A stretch of DNA of 26,676 nt from the NCBI GenBank assembly GCA_936936565.1, contig CAKZIX010000168.1:1-26676 (forward strand), in the 5' to 3' direction. Shown here in pieces: positions 7,682 through 15,304 of this stretch (its first letter is position 1; each line of letters opens with the position of its first letter). The notes beneath the pieces are model-generated. The model had not been told where the DNA came from. It searched no databases and saw nothing but the letters and a program-made list of their open reading frames with translations. The translations under genes and the position numbers were made by a program. Origin of the DNA: an uncultured Nocardiaceae bacterium (GTDB lineage: Bacteria; Actinomycetota; Actinomycetes; Mycobacteriales; Mycobacteriaceae).

Positions 7682-7771
7682 TCTCGGCGATTCCTCCTCG
7701 GTTTCAGATGTGTGGCTAGGTGCGGTTATAGCGCACCCAGCCACTCACCTAGATGGCGTGCAAATGAAATG

Positions 7772-8602
7772 TCAGGCTTGCGCTTCCGGGGCGGCGGGCG
7801 CTTCCGACTCGCCCCCGGCCTCGGCAGTCGCTCCGGCGAGCAGTTCCTGCTCCCACTCGGCGAGCGGCTCGCCGGCACCGGCCTCGGGCTTCTCGTCCGA
7901 GGCGGTGTTGATGCCGGCCCGGGCCTGGACACCTTCGGCGACGGCGGAGGCCACCACCTTGGTGAGCAGCGCGGCGCTGCGGATCGCGTCGTCGTTGCCC
8001 GGGATCGGGTAATCGACGAGGTCCGGATCGCAGTTGGTGTCCAGGATGGCGATGACCGGGATGTTCAGCTTGCGCGCCTCGCCGACGGCGATGTGCTCCT
8101 TGTTGGTGTCGACAACCCAGATGGCCGACGGAACCTTGGCCATGTCCCGGATACCGCCGAGCGTGCGCTCGAGCTTGGTCTTCTCACGCGTGAGCATGAG
8201 GATTTCCTTCTTGGTGCGACCCTCGAAACCACCGGTCTGCTCCATCGACTCCAGCTCCTTCAGGCGCTGCAGCCGCTTGTGGACGGTCGAGAAGTTGGTG
8301 AGCATGCCACCCAGCCAGCGCTGGTTCACGTACGGCATGCCGACGCGGGTCGCCTCCGCAGCGATCGACTCCTGAGCCTGCTTCTTGGTGCCGACGAAGA
8401 GCACGGTGCCGCCATGGGCAACGGTCTCCTTGACGAACTCGTAGGCCTTGTCGATGTAGGTCAGCGTCTGCTGCAAGTCGATGATGTAGATGCCGTTGCG
8501 GTCGGTGAAGATGAATCGCTTCATCTTCGGGTTCCAACGGCGGGTCTGATGCCCGAAGTGTGCGCCGCTGTCGAGCAGCTGCTTCATGGTCACAACAGCC
8601 AT
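7772..8602 (-). CDS. rpsB: 30S ribosomal protein S2
   Basis: S2 binds the 30S head-body junction and is needed for S1 recruitment and initiation where S1 acts. The 276-residue product carries both family signatures: MKQLLDSGAHFGHQTRRWNPKM at the N-terminus and PSAIWVVDTNKEHIAVGEARKLNIPVIAILDTNCDPDLVDYPIPGNDDAIRS in the second half. After about residue 230 there is an actinobacterial Ala/Glu-rich acidic tail. ATG at 8602 follows an AAAGAAGAA ribosome site at 8612-8620. tsf follows. A long structured leader lies upstream (8603-8794), as expected for autoregulation by S2. Confidence 0.98.
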   Translation of the reverse strand: MAVVTMKQLLDSGAHFGHQTRRWNPKMKRFIFTDRNGIYIIDLQQTLTYIDKAYEFVKETVAHGGTVLFVGTKKQAQESIAAEATRVGMPYVNQRWLGGMLTNFSTVHKRLQRLKELESMEQTGGFEGRTKKEILMLTREKTKLERTLGGIRDMAKVPSAIWVVDTNKEHIAVGEARKLNIPVIAILDTNCDPDLVDYPIPGNDDAIRSAALLTKVVASAVAEGVQARAGINTASDEKPEAGAGEPLAEWEQELLAGATAEAGGESEAPAAPEAQA

Positions 8603-8800
8603 GGCTGATGTTCTTCTTTCTATCGTCGAGCTGAGCGTAGCGAAGCCGCCCACCAGCTCTGCCGGTTGACGCAGGTGATCCGGCGGACCCCTGCCCTGGC
8701 GCCCGGGCCGTCCGGACCCACTTAAATGGGACCAGCCGGACGACCGTGGTACGGACGCGCGAAGTCGATCCGTGCTTGCACAGACCGCCTTGCCAGTGTA
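8603..8800 (-). promoter_or_regulatory. rpsB promoter and structured 5' leader
   Basis: On the minus strand a -10-like TACACT lies at 8800-8795, predicting a transcript start near 8788 and a leader of about 185 bases before rpsB. No good -35 is visible. Within the leader, CGTCCGG (8709-8715) pairs with CCGGACG (8736-8742), and CCCA (8717-8720) with TGGG (8727-8730), giving a two-part hairpin with an AT-rich loop TTAAA. rpsB leaders are known autoregulatory targets of S2 in other bacteria; that this hairpin is such a site is inference. Confidence 0.45.
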
Positions 8801-8861
8801 GTGGCTGTGGCCTCGTGTACCTAACCGGCGCTCGACCACCGAAAGCGGCCGTGCCGACGGA

Positions 8862-9140
8862 TCAGTGTGCGCGGTCCGTGTGGCCCAGGCTGCGGTCCGG
8901 GTCGACCCGGTCGCGGACCAGTTGCTTCAGCTGCGTGATCTCGGGAAAACCGTTGCGCTCCTTGCGGTCCCAGATCGTCTCGGCGTCCAGTTCGATGCGG
9001 TAGACACCGCCGGTGCCAGGCTTGAGCGCCACCTCGTCGAGATCGTGCCCGAACGTCTGCAGCAACTCCTGCGCCATCCAGGCCGCGCGGGCGAGCCAAT
9101 TGCATTGGGTGCAGTACTCGATCGTGACACGTCCGGACAT
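8862..9140 (-). CDS. SelT/SelW/SelH-type Rdx family protein with CxxC
   Basis: This 92-residue protein belongs to the Rdx family of thioredoxin-like small proteins related to selenoproteins W, T and H. The redox motif YCTQCNW is near the N-terminus, cysteines at residues 10 and 13, where the eukaryotic homologues often carry selenocysteine. The family's other hallmarks follow: ELLQTFGHDLDEVALKPGTGGVYRIELDAETIWDRK, and FPEITQLKQLVRDRVDP at the C-terminus. ATG 9140 is supported by GAGGAG at 9147-9152. The role is unknown; a redox or thiol-exchange function is implied by CxxC. It is on the same strand as rpsB but separated by the rpsB promoter region. Confidence 0.9.
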   Translation of the reverse strand: MSGRVTIEYCTQCNWLARAAWMAQELLQTFGHDLDEVALKPGTGGVYRIELDAETIWDRKERNGFPEITQLKQLVRDRVDPDRSLGHTDRAH

Positions 9141-9289
9141 CCTCGGCTCCTCACCTGAGCGCAGCGATTCGACGTCGATCCTCCCCCAGCACAGTGCCGT
9201 GGCGCCGCGGCGTTCGTCATCCACAGCAAGCAGCCAGGTTATCCACAGGCAGGCAGGCGCGATCGCGCGCGGCGGTGCACGATCGGCGC
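9141..9289. promoter_or_regulatory. Divergent intergenic region with two DnaA-box-like 9-mers
   Basis: The gap separates the leftward Rdx gene from the rightward M23-like gene. It holds TTATCCACA at 9239-9247, identical to the classical DnaA box, and TCATCCACA at 9217-9225, one base different, in the same orientation and 22 bases apart. CACGAT at 9278-9283 is six bases before the M23 ATG and may be the -10 of a leaderless transcript. The Rdx ribosome site is at 9147-9152. Confidence 0.4.
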
Positions 9290-10084
9290 ATGCCGAATCG
9301 CTCGCACCTCGGGCCCATGCAACGCCGCGGTTGCCACCTCGGGCGCGTACTGCGCGTCGCCGTTCTCGCGGTGTCGATGGCGATGTTGCTCGGTGTGGCG
9401 GCGGCATCCGCCGGCGCGCCGAACTCTTTGGGCACCTTTGCGGCCGGAGGTATCGCACCACGGGTCGCGGGGGCCAACCCGGCGTCCCCCATCGCTTCGG
9501 CGCCGGCCGGCACAACAGCCGCTCTCGATCTGCCCATGCCGCGCAGCGCCGTCGTATCGATCGCCGCACCCGGCGCGGGCGGCTCGCATGCAGAATCGGA
9601 TCGCGCGGCATCCGGCCCCGCCCGGTCGTCGCAGTCGGGTACCGAGCGGGTATTCGGCTGGCCGCTGCGTCCGCGGCCCGCGGTCGTCCGCCGGTTCGAC
9701 AAGCCGGAGCACAACTGGCTGCCCGGCCATCGGGGCGTGGATCTGGCGGCGCTTGCCGGGCAGTCGGTGCACGCCGCCGGTGCCGGTGTCGTCGTGTTTG
9801 TCGGCGAGGTGGCGGGCAAGCCCGTGGTGTCGATCGACCATCCCGGCGGGCTGCGCACCACCTACGAGCCGGTCCGCGGCACACTCACGCCCGGGCGCCG
9901 CGTCGGCCGTGGCGATGTCATCGGAACCGTCGAGGCGGGCCACCCCGAGTGCGCGGCACCGGCCTGCCTGCACTGGGGTGTGCGGCGCGGCCGGGAGTAC
10001 CTCGACCCACTCGCCCTCGTGCGCGCGACACCGATCCGCCTCGAACCGCTTGACTCTCCCCCCACGGGACGGCCGAACCTCTAG
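9290..10084 (+). CDS. Exported M23-fold (LytM-like) protein, probably catalytically inactive
   Basis: Active M23 enzymes are zinc endopeptidases that cut peptidoglycan cross-links. This 264-residue protein has a signal peptide (basic N-terminus, hydrophobic core at about residues 20-38, likely cleavage after ASA at 39-41), then an Ala/Pro/Ser-rich linker to about residue 118. The LytM domain starts VFGWPLRPRP. Zinc ligands His147 and Asp151 are present in GHRGVDLAA, and His228 in CLHWGV. The two catalytic histidines of LytM are absent: the HxH motif is CLH (Cys226), and the YAHL position is YEPV at 192-195. Cys221 and Cys226 could form a disulfide. The protein is thus likely a regulator or binder in the envelope. 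It matches the position of Rv2891 beside rpsB. The start ATG lacks a Shine-Dalgarno; an internal ATG (9317) is possible. Confidence 0.85.
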   Translation: MPNRSHLGPMQRRGCHLGRVLRVAVLAVSMAMLLGVAAASAGAPNSLGTFAAGGIAPRVAGANPASPIASAPAGTTAALDLPMPRSAVVSIAAPGAGGSHAESDRAASGPARSSQSGTERVFGWPLRPRPAVVRRFDKPEHNWLPGHRGVDLAALAGQSVHAAGAGVVVFVGEVAGKPVVSIDHPGGLRTTYEPVRGTLTPGRRVGRGDVIGTVEAGHPECAAPACLHWGVRRGREYLDPLALVRATPIRLEPLDSPPTGRPNL

Positions 10085-10086
10085 GC

Positions 10087-10488
10087 ATGATCAAGAACAT
10101 CTTCCCCGCCATCTGCAGCGACAACGTCGCCGCAACCCGCGATTTCTACGTTGAGCTGTTCGGCTTCCAGGTCGTCTTCGACAGCGGCTGGTACGCCCAT
10201 CTGGACGCCGACGGCACCCAACTCGGCATCGTCCAGCGCGATCACCCGACCGTGCCATCCACGCTGCGCGTACTGCCCGCCGGTGTGTTCGTTTCCATCG
10301 AGGTCGACGACGTCGACGCCGTGTACTCCAAGCTGAACGGCGCGCCCGTGCACCTCTCCCTGCGCGACGAGGACTTCGGCCAGCGCCACTTCATCACCGA
10401 AGACCCGAGCGGCACCCCGGTCGACGTCATCAAGCCGATCAAGCCGTCGCCCGAGTTCGCGGCCTACCAGGTGTCCGCCGCCCACTAG
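10087..10488 (+). CDS. VOC (glyoxalase/bleomycin-resistance fold) protein
   Basis: The 133-residue protein is one complete vicinal-oxygen-chelate unit with two beta-alpha-beta-beta-beta modules: MIKNIFPAICSDNVAATRDFYVELFGFQVVFDSGWYAHLDADG and VFVSIEVDDVDAVYSKL followed by FITEDPSGTPVDVIKPI. DFYVELFGF and the DPSG turn are typical. The metal ligands are not obvious at all four standard places, so it could be an enzyme, an antibiotic-binding protein or a non-metal member. It begins two bases after the stop of the M23-like gene and is probably expressed from the same promoter; no functional link between the two is evident. Confidence 0.85.
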   Translation: MIKNIFPAICSDNVAATRDFYVELFGFQVVFDSGWYAHLDADGTQLGIVQRDHPTVPSTLRVLPAGVFVSIEVDDVDAVYSKLNGAPVHLSLRDEDFGQRHFITEDPSGTPVDVIKPIKPSPEFAAYQVSAAH

Positions 10489-10697
10489 CCGGCACACCCC
10501 ACGACGCCTGCGCCGTCGTCGACCCTCGACAGACGCCCGCCAGTTCCGGTGCGGTGCTTCGCCTTCGGGCCGGGCTCACCTGCCGCAGCTGGCGGCGTCT
10601 GCGGACCGCAGCTGGCGGCGTCTGCGGACCGGAGCGGCCGAGCGCCGCCCGAACCCGGTCGGCGGGCAACCGGGAGCACCGGCACGCCCGCCGGGAC
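10489..10697. other. Intergenic region between convergent VOC gene and xerC, with hairpins and a tandem repeat
   Basis: No gene is supported in these 209 bases. A hairpin ACGACG (10501-10506) / CGTCGT (10514-10519) lies 12 bases after the VOC stop and may terminate it; overlapping GTCGA (10518-10522) / TCGAC (10526-10530) is an alternative fold. A perfect 23-bp unit beginning GCAGCTGGCGG occurs twice in tandem at 10585-10607 and 10608-10630. CCGCC/GGCGG-type stems near 10645-10670 could terminate xerC. Confidence 0.5.
10585..10630. repeat. Perfect 23-bp direct repeat, two copies
   Basis: The two units (10585-10607 and 10608-10630) are identical, start with GCAGCTGGCGG and end with GCGGACC. 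They are intergenic, so they do not encode a protein repeat. The copy number suggests a small VNTR that may vary between strains. Confidence 0.8.
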
Positions 10698-11603
10698 CTA
10701 CGCCCGCGGATGCGCTTGGTCGTGTACCGCGCGCAACCGGGCCACCGACACGTGCGTGTAGAGCTGAGTCGTGGCGAGGCTCGTGTGTCCCAGCAGTTCC
10801 TGCACCATCCGCAGGTCGGCGCCGCCCTCGAGCAGGTGCGTTGCCGCCGAGTGGCGCAGACCGTGGGGGCCGAGGCTGGGCGCGTCCGGCACCGCGTCGA
10901 GAACCTCGTGTACGACGGTGCGCGCCTGTCGTTGATCGAGTCGACGACCGCGGCGGCCGACCAGCAGTGCTGCGCCGGAGTGTTCGTTGACCAACGTGGG
11001 CCGCCCGTGCCGCAGCCAGGCGTCGAGAGCGTCTGCGGCCGGGCGCCCGTACGGCACCGAGCGCTCCTTGTTGCCTTTGCCGAGCACGCGCACGACCAGT
11101 CGGCCGGTGTCCACGTCGTCCACGTCCAGCCCGCACAACTCACCCACGCGAATTCCCGTGGCGTACAACAGCTCGACGATGAGACGATCGCGCAGCGCCA
11201 TCGGGTCCTGTTGCGCGGCACCGGATTCCGCTGCCTGTACCGCCTCCAGCGCCTGCTGACGACGCAACACCCCTGGCAGTGTGCGGTGCGCTTTCGCCGA
11301 ACGCAGCCGGGTTCCCGGATCGGCGGGAATCCGGCCGGTGTGCGCCAGCCAGGCCGTAAACGTGCGGGCCGCCGAGGTGCGCCGCGCCATCGTGGTGCGC
11401 GCCGCTCCGGATGCGGACAACGCGCCCAGCCACGACCGCAGAGTTGGCAGGTCCAAGTCGGTGACTTCGGCGCCACCCAGCGAAACCATGTGTGCCAGAA
11501 GCGAGTTCACATCGCCGAGATACGCGCGAACCGTGTGCTCGGAACGGCCACGCTGGAAGCGCAAGTACTCGCCGAACGCTTCGACGTGCGCGTCCACATC
11601 CAT
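10698..11603 (-). CDS. xerC: Tyrosine recombinase XerC
   Basis: XerC acts with XerD at dif to resolve chromosome dimers at division. The 301-residue protein has the N-terminal SAM-like core-binding domain (residues 1-90, with HTVRAYLGDVNSLL) and the C-terminal catalytic domain. All six catalytic positions are visible: Arg152 in ATGIRVGEL, Lys176 in GKGNKE, His247 and Arg250 in GPHGLRHSAATHLL, His273 in LLGHTSLATTQ, and nucleophile Tyr282 in LYTHV. The length and the position next to dprA match chromosomal XerC rather than a phage integrase. The ATG at 11603 is six bases downstream of TAGCGT (11615-11610), indicating a leaderless transcript. Confidence 0.95.
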   Translation of the reverse strand: MDVDAHVEAFGEYLRFQRGRSEHTVRAYLGDVNSLLAHMVSLGGAEVTDLDLPTLRSWLGALSASGAARTTMARRTSAARTFTAWLAHTGRIPADPGTRLRSAKAHRTLPGVLRRQQALEAVQAAESGAAQQDPMALRDRLIVELLYATGIRVGELCGLDVDDVDTGRLVVRVLGKGNKERSVPYGRPAADALDAWLRHGRPTLVNEHSGAALLVGRRGRRLDQRQARTVVHEVLDAVPDAPSLGPHGLRHSAATHLLEGGADLRMVQELLGHTSLATTQLYTHVSVARLRAVHDQAHPRA

Positions 11604-11910
11604 ATCGCCACGCTAGCTCGCGCCGCCGTCGCTCCGGCCGCACCCAAGGGTGTGTCGCGCGACGCCGCGAACGGCTGTGACCGCATCGGATCGCGCACTC
11701 GCCACCCGACCTGCTCGCGCACGTGCGCGACCGTCGCTCGGCGAGTGTTAGCCGCGCCAGCAGTCGCAGCCGGCAAGCCGATGCCATATACGATTCGGCG
11801 CACGTCGCCACCGCTGAGGACGGACAGGCCATCCGGGCGAACCAGGATCCGCGCAGCACGGTGGCGCCGCGCGCCGGCGAGGGACGAGGCTCGCCGGCGC
11901 TCACAGGGCG
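11604..11910. other. Gap between dprA and xerC; no convincing gene
   Basis: These 307 bases contain the xerC promoter at the left edge. A minus-strand frame stays open from about 11,941 to beyond 11,604, and its middle part (around RILVRPDGLSVLSGGDVRRI) looks protein-like, but third-codon GC is visibly lower than in neighbouring genes, there is no ribosome site, and I recognise no family. In M. tuberculosis a viuB-like gene occupies this slot; I cannot show that this is its remnant. It is best treated as noncoding or a decayed gene. Confidence 0.4.
11610..11615 (-). promoter_or_regulatory. Likely -10 of a leaderless xerC transcript
   Basis: TAGCGT on the minus strand is followed by six bases and then the xerC ATG. 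TANNNT at this distance is the pattern known for leaderless mRNAs in mycobacteria. No -35 was identified. Confidence 0.5.
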
Positions 11911-13050
11911 TCACGTTTCGGTTCGATGCTTGCGATACCACCCCCTTTCGTCGGTGCCGACGAAGCCTGCGTCCACCAGGGCCGGGATGGCGGAACAGAC
12001 GGATTCGACAGGCACGCCGGAGGTTTCGGCGAGTTCCGTGGCGCCGCGGGAGCCGATCGCGGGGAAGGCCTCGTAGACGCGCAACATGTCACCGGCTAGG
12101 GCATCTGTGGGCCGGTGCGGCCCGCTTTCACCGGTGACGGGCAAGCACATCGGTGCGGCCTCGTCGATGACCTCGCTCGCGCGGGTGACCAGGCGCGCCT
12201 GGCCGTCGCGAATCATCTGGTGACACCCGGTGGACAGCGCCGAGGTGACCGGGCCCGGCACGGCCAGCGCCGGACGCCCGAGGCGGCGCGCCCACATGGC
12301 GGTGTTCCGGGCGCCGCTGCGCCAGCCGGCTTCCACCACCAGCACCGCTTCCGACAGCCCGGCGATGAGTCGATTGCGTTCCAGGAAACGGTATTTCGTG
12401 ACTGCGGTGCCGGGCGGGTATTCGCTGACGAGGAGTCCGCATTCGGCCACCGCCGCCAGCAGCCGCGCGTGCGAACTCGGATACACCTGATCCACTCCGC
12501 ACGCGAGCAGCGCGACAGTGGGCGCCTGCATCGCAAGCGCGGCCCGATGCGCGGCGGCATCGATCCCGTATGCGGCGCCGGAGACGGTGGTCCAGCCGTC
12601 GGCGGCGAGTTCACCGACGATGTCGGCGGTGACGTGCCGCCCGTACCCGGTGGCTGCTCGTGCGCCGACGACGCCGATGGCGCGATCGGTGACGGCCGAC
12701 AACGACGATTCGCCGACGACCCACAGGCACAGCGGCGCGCCGCATTCGTCGTCCGGCCGGTTCTGTACCGAGAACGCGAGCATCCGCCAGGCCGGCCACT
12801 CCTCGTCGTCCGGCGTGACCAGGCGCCCGCCGACACGCTCCACCGCCTCGAGATCCCGTGCCGGATCGACACGATCGCGCCGCGCAATCGTCTTGTTGCG
12901 CAACACCTTGGGCAGCTCGCGCTCGCGGACGGCGGCGGCCGCGTCCAGTACGCCCACCGCGTCGACGAACTGGTTCATCGCCGCGCACGGCCCTTGCAGC
13001 ACGCCCGACAGGTACGCCCACGCCAGGCGCCGAGCCTCGGTGCCGGTCAT
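11911..13050 (-). CDS. dprA: DNA-processing protein DprA (Smf)
   Basis: DprA binds single-stranded DNA and loads RecA in transformable bacteria; its role in actinobacteria is less clear. The 379-residue protein has an N-terminal helical region to about residue 110, then the Rossmann-fold core. Motifs are IGVVGARAATGYG (125-137), VSGAAYGIDAAAHRAAL (156-172), ACGVDQVYP, LVSEYPPGT and RNRLIAGLSEAVLVVEA (225-241), followed by GARNTA where most members have GSxxTA. A winged-helix-like C-terminal segment occupies about 315-379. The ATG overlaps the yifB stop (ATGA), so dprA is the last gene of a yraN-yifB-dprA operon. No other competence gene is in the window. Confidence 0.95.
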   Translation of the reverse strand: MTGTEARRLAWAYLSGVLQGPCAAMNQFVDAVGVLDAAAAVRERELPKVLRNKTIARRDRVDPARDLEAVERVGGRLVTPDDEEWPAWRMLAFSVQNRPDDECGAPLCLWVVGESSLSAVTDRAIGVVGARAATGYGRHVTADIVGELAADGWTTVSGAAYGIDAAAHRAALAMQAPTVALLACGVDQVYPSSHARLLAAVAECGLLVSEYPPGTAVTKYRFLERNRLIAGLSEAVLVVEAGWRSGARNTAMWARRLGRPALAVPGPVTSALSTGCHQMIRDGQARLVTRASEVIDEAAPMCLPVTGESGPHRPTDALAGDMLRVYEAFPAIGSRGATELAETSGVPVESVCSAIPALVDAGFVGTDERGWYRKHRTET

Positions 13051-14543
13051 GCCCGAAAGTCCAGCGCGGCGACGACATCCGAGGCGTCCGGCGCGGATGC
13101 GCCACGCAGATCTCCCAGCGTCCACGCGACGCGCAAGGCGCGATCGGCGCCACGCGCGGAAAGCCTGCCGGCGCCCATGGCGCGCTCGAGCACGGTCATG
13201 GCCGTGCGCGACAAGGGAAATTGTTTGCGCAGGACGCTGCCGGGGACCTCGGCGTTGGTGCGCAGTCCGAAGCGCTGCCAGCGCGCGGTGGCCGCCTCGC
13301 GCGCAGCAATCACGCGCTCGCGCACGGTAGCGGTGTCCTCCGTGGAATCCTCGACGAGGAGACCGCAACGCTCGGCCTGCATGGCGACCCGCAGGTCGAC
13401 CCGGTCGATGAGCGGGCCCGACAACTTCGCGAGATATCGGCGCCGCGCCGACGGCGCACAGACACATTCGACATCGCGAGCGGGCGCACACGGGCACGGG
13501 TTGGCGGCGAGCAGCAGCTGGAATCGCGCGGGATACCGGGCGAAACCCTCCGCACGCGCGATGCGGACCTCGCCCTCCTCCAGTGGTGTGCGCAGCGATT
13601 CCAGCACCTTCTGCCCGAATTCGGCGTACTCGTCCAGGAACAGCACGCCGCGATGTGCACGGCTGGCGGCGCCCGGCTTGACCACCCGCGAACCGCCACC
13701 GACCATCGCCATCACCGACGAACTGTGGTGCGGGGCAACGAATGGCGCGACCGTGACGAGCGGATTGCCCGGCGCCAGCGCGCCCGCGATGGAATGAATC
13801 GAGGTGACCTCGAGCGATTCGGCCTCGGTGAGCGGCGGCAGCAAGCCCGGAAGCCGTTGCGCCAGCATGGTTTTGCCGATGCCGGGCGGGCCGGTGAGCA
13901 TCATGTGGTGGCCACCCGCGGCCGCCACTTCCAGAGCATGCCGAGCCTCGGCCTGCCCGACCACGTCGCTCAGATCGCCGCACCCGCCGTCCGCCGCGAC
14001 CGCGCGTGCGCCGGGTTCGGCCAGCGTCCCGTGCCCGTTCAGCCAGGCGACAACCTCGCGCAAGGTGTGCGCGCCCCGCACCTCGATCCCGTCGACCAGA
14101 CCCGCCTCACCCAGCGCGGACGCCGGCACAAGGACGGTGGGCCAACCCGCGTTGCGGGCGGCGACGACGGCCGGCAGCACGCCGCGCACCGCGCGCACGC
14201 GACCGTCGAGTGCGAGTTCGCCGAGCAGCACCGTCTTTTCGAGCCGGTCGCCGGGCACCGCACCGGCGGCGTGCAGCACAGCCATGGCAAGTGCGAGGTC
14301 GTACACGGAGCCGACCTTGGGCAACGTCGCGGGCGACATCGCCAGGATGACCCGGGAATCGGGCCAGTCCTCGCCCGAGTTCACCACCGCCGCGCGGACC
14401 CGGTCGCGTGACTCGTGCAATGCCGCGTCCGGCAATCCGACCAGATGCACCCCGGGCAGTCCGCGGCCGATGTCTGCCTCGATTTCGACCAGCTGACCGT
14501 CGAGCCCGGCCACCGCCACCGAGTGCGCCCTTCCGAGCGCCAT
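13047..14543 (-). CDS. yifB: YifB/ComM family Mg-chelatase-like AAA ATPase
   Basis: YifB/ComM proteins are AAA+ helicases related to Mg-chelatase; ComM promotes branch migration during natural transformation in Gram-negative bacteria. The 498-residue product has the N-terminal Lon-like/ChlI domain (MALGRAHSVAVAGLDGQLVE at the start, LPDAALHESRDRVRAA), Walker A GPPGIGKT at residues 218-225, Walker B LFLDE at 301-305, and a four-cysteine site typical of the family (Cys350, 352, 360, 362 within NPCPC and ECVC). The C-terminal Mg-chelatase domain has RAMGAGRLSARGADRALRVAWTLGDL. ATG 14543 shares its A with the yraN stop (TGATG), indicating coupling. Upstream in-frame codons belong to yraN in another frame and are excluded. 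Confidence 0.95.
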   Translation of the reverse strand: MALGRAHSVAVAGLDGQLVEIEADIGRGLPGVHLVGLPDAALHESRDRVRAAVVNSGEDWPDSRVILAMSPATLPKVGSVYDLALAMAVLHAAGAVPGDRLEKTVLLGELALDGRVRAVRGVLPAVVAARNAGWPTVLVPASALGEAGLVDGIEVRGAHTLREVVAWLNGHGTLAEPGARAVAADGGCGDLSDVVGQAEARHALEVAAAGGHHMMLTGPPGIGKTMLAQRLPGLLPPLTEAESLEVTSIHSIAGALAPGNPLVTVAPFVAPHHSSSVMAMVGGGSRVVKPGAASRAHRGVLFLDEYAEFGQKVLESLRTPLEEGEVRIARAEGFARYPARFQLLLAANPCPCAPARDVECVCAPSARRRYLAKLSGPLIDRVDLRVAMQAERCGLLVEDSTEDTATVRERVIAAREAATARWQRFGLRTNAEVPGSVLRKQFPLSRTAMTVLERAMGAGRLSARGADRALRVAWTLGDLRGASAPDASDVVAALDFRA

Positions 14544-14899
14544 CACAGCACCGCCTCGTAGTGCGTGATGGCGGGCACCCGGTTGCCCTCGATGAGCACC
14601 GCGAGCACGTCTACCCGCACGGAGGTGAAGCCGCCGCCGTGCTCGCGCAGCCACAGCCCGGCGAGCAGGCGAAGTTTGCGGATCTTCGCGACGGTGACCG
14701 CCTCGGCCGGAGTGCCGAAGCCGTGCCCCCGCCGCGTCTTGACCTCCACGAACACCACGGTGGTCCCGGTGCGCGCCACGATGTCCAGCTCACCGTGGCG
14801 GCACCGCCAGTTCCTGGCCACGATCTCGAAGCCCGCGGCCGTCAAATAGTCGGCCGCGACATCTTCGCCGCGTGCCCCCAGCGCCAGATTGCGAGTCAT
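14543..14899 (-). CDS. yraN: YraN family (UPF0102) predicted nuclease
   Basis: The 118-residue protein has the restriction-endonuclease-like fold of UPF0102: LGARGEDVAADYLTAAGFEIVARNWR at the N-terminus and the nuclease-like acidic/lysine set in RHGELDIVA (Glu37, Asp39) and VFVEVKTR (Glu52, Lys54). Its substrate is not known; resolvase-like activity has been suggested from the fold. It is the first gene of the yraN-yifB-dprA operon. The ATG at 14899 has no clear Shine-Dalgarno; CAGAGT seven bases upstream may be a weak leaderless -10. Confidence 0.93.
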   Translation of the reverse strand: MTRNLALGARGEDVAADYLTAAGFEIVARNWRCRHGELDIVARTGTTVVFVEVKTRRGHGFGTPAEAVTVAKIRKLRLLAGLWLREHGGGFTSVRVDVLAVLIEGNRVPAITHYEAVL

Positions 14900-14998
14900 G
14901 GCGCGAACTCTGCCGCATCGTCACGACAAGCCCGCGGAGCCGACCTGGGCTTTTACCGTGCCCTGTGGATGGATGAGAGCTTGTGAACAGGCCCCGGG

Positions 14999-15304
14999 TC
15001 AGTCGGGAAGCCGCAGGTCAGTCTTCTCGAGCTCCTCGATGTTCACGTCCTTGAACGTGATCACCCGAACTTGTTTGACGAATCGCGCCGGCCGGTACAT
15101 GTCCCATACCCAGGCATCGGCCATCCGGACCTCGAAGTACACCTCGCCGTCGGCGTTGCGGGGCGCGATGTCCACAGAATTGGCCAGGTAGAAGCGTCGC
15201 TCCGTCTCCACGACGTACGAAAACTGTCCGACGATGTCCTTGTACTCGCGGTACAGCGACAGCTCCATCTCGGTTTCGTACTTTTCGAGATCCTCAGCGC
15301 TCAC
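14999..15304 (-). CDS. DUF2469 conserved actinobacterial protein
   Basis: The 101-residue protein matches the actinobacterial DUF2469 family (Rv2901c position): SAEDLEKYETEMELSLYREYKDIVGQFSYVVETERRFYLAN followed by VEVRLAD-like sequence (here FEVRMADAWVWDMYRPARFVKQVRVITFKDVNIEEL). It is acidic, has no signal or membrane segment, and has no assigned function. The GTG start at 15304 overlaps the rnhB stop as GTGA, so the two proteins are translationally coupled. That pairing is conserved in the relatives I know, pointing to a role near nucleic-acid or ribosome metabolism, but no activity is established. Confidence 0.92.
   Translation of the reverse strand: MSAEDLEKYETEMELSLYREYKDIVGQFSYVVETERRFYLANSVDIAPRNADGEVYFEVRMADAWVWDMYRPARFVKQVRVITFKDVNIEELEKTDLRLPD

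Noticed and set aside
8862..9140. Selenoprotein (in-frame TGA for selenocysteine) in the Rdx gene
   Set aside because: The redox motif is encoded as Cys-x-x-Cys with no in-frame TGA.
9217..9247. Replication origin suggested by DnaA-box-like 9-mers
   Set aside because: Only two boxes, no AT-rich unwinding region and no dnaA, dnaN or rpmH nearby.
10585..10630. CRISPR repeat
   Set aside because: The two 23-bp copies are adjacent with no spacer, and there are no cas genes.
10698..11603. Phage or island integrase
   Set aside because: Length, N-terminal domain and position beside dprA match chromosomal XerC; no att-like duplications or tRNA seen.
11911..14899. Natural competence island (yraN-yifB-dprA)
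   Set aside because: This trio is a general conserved actinobacterial block; no comEA/comEC or pilus genes are in the window.
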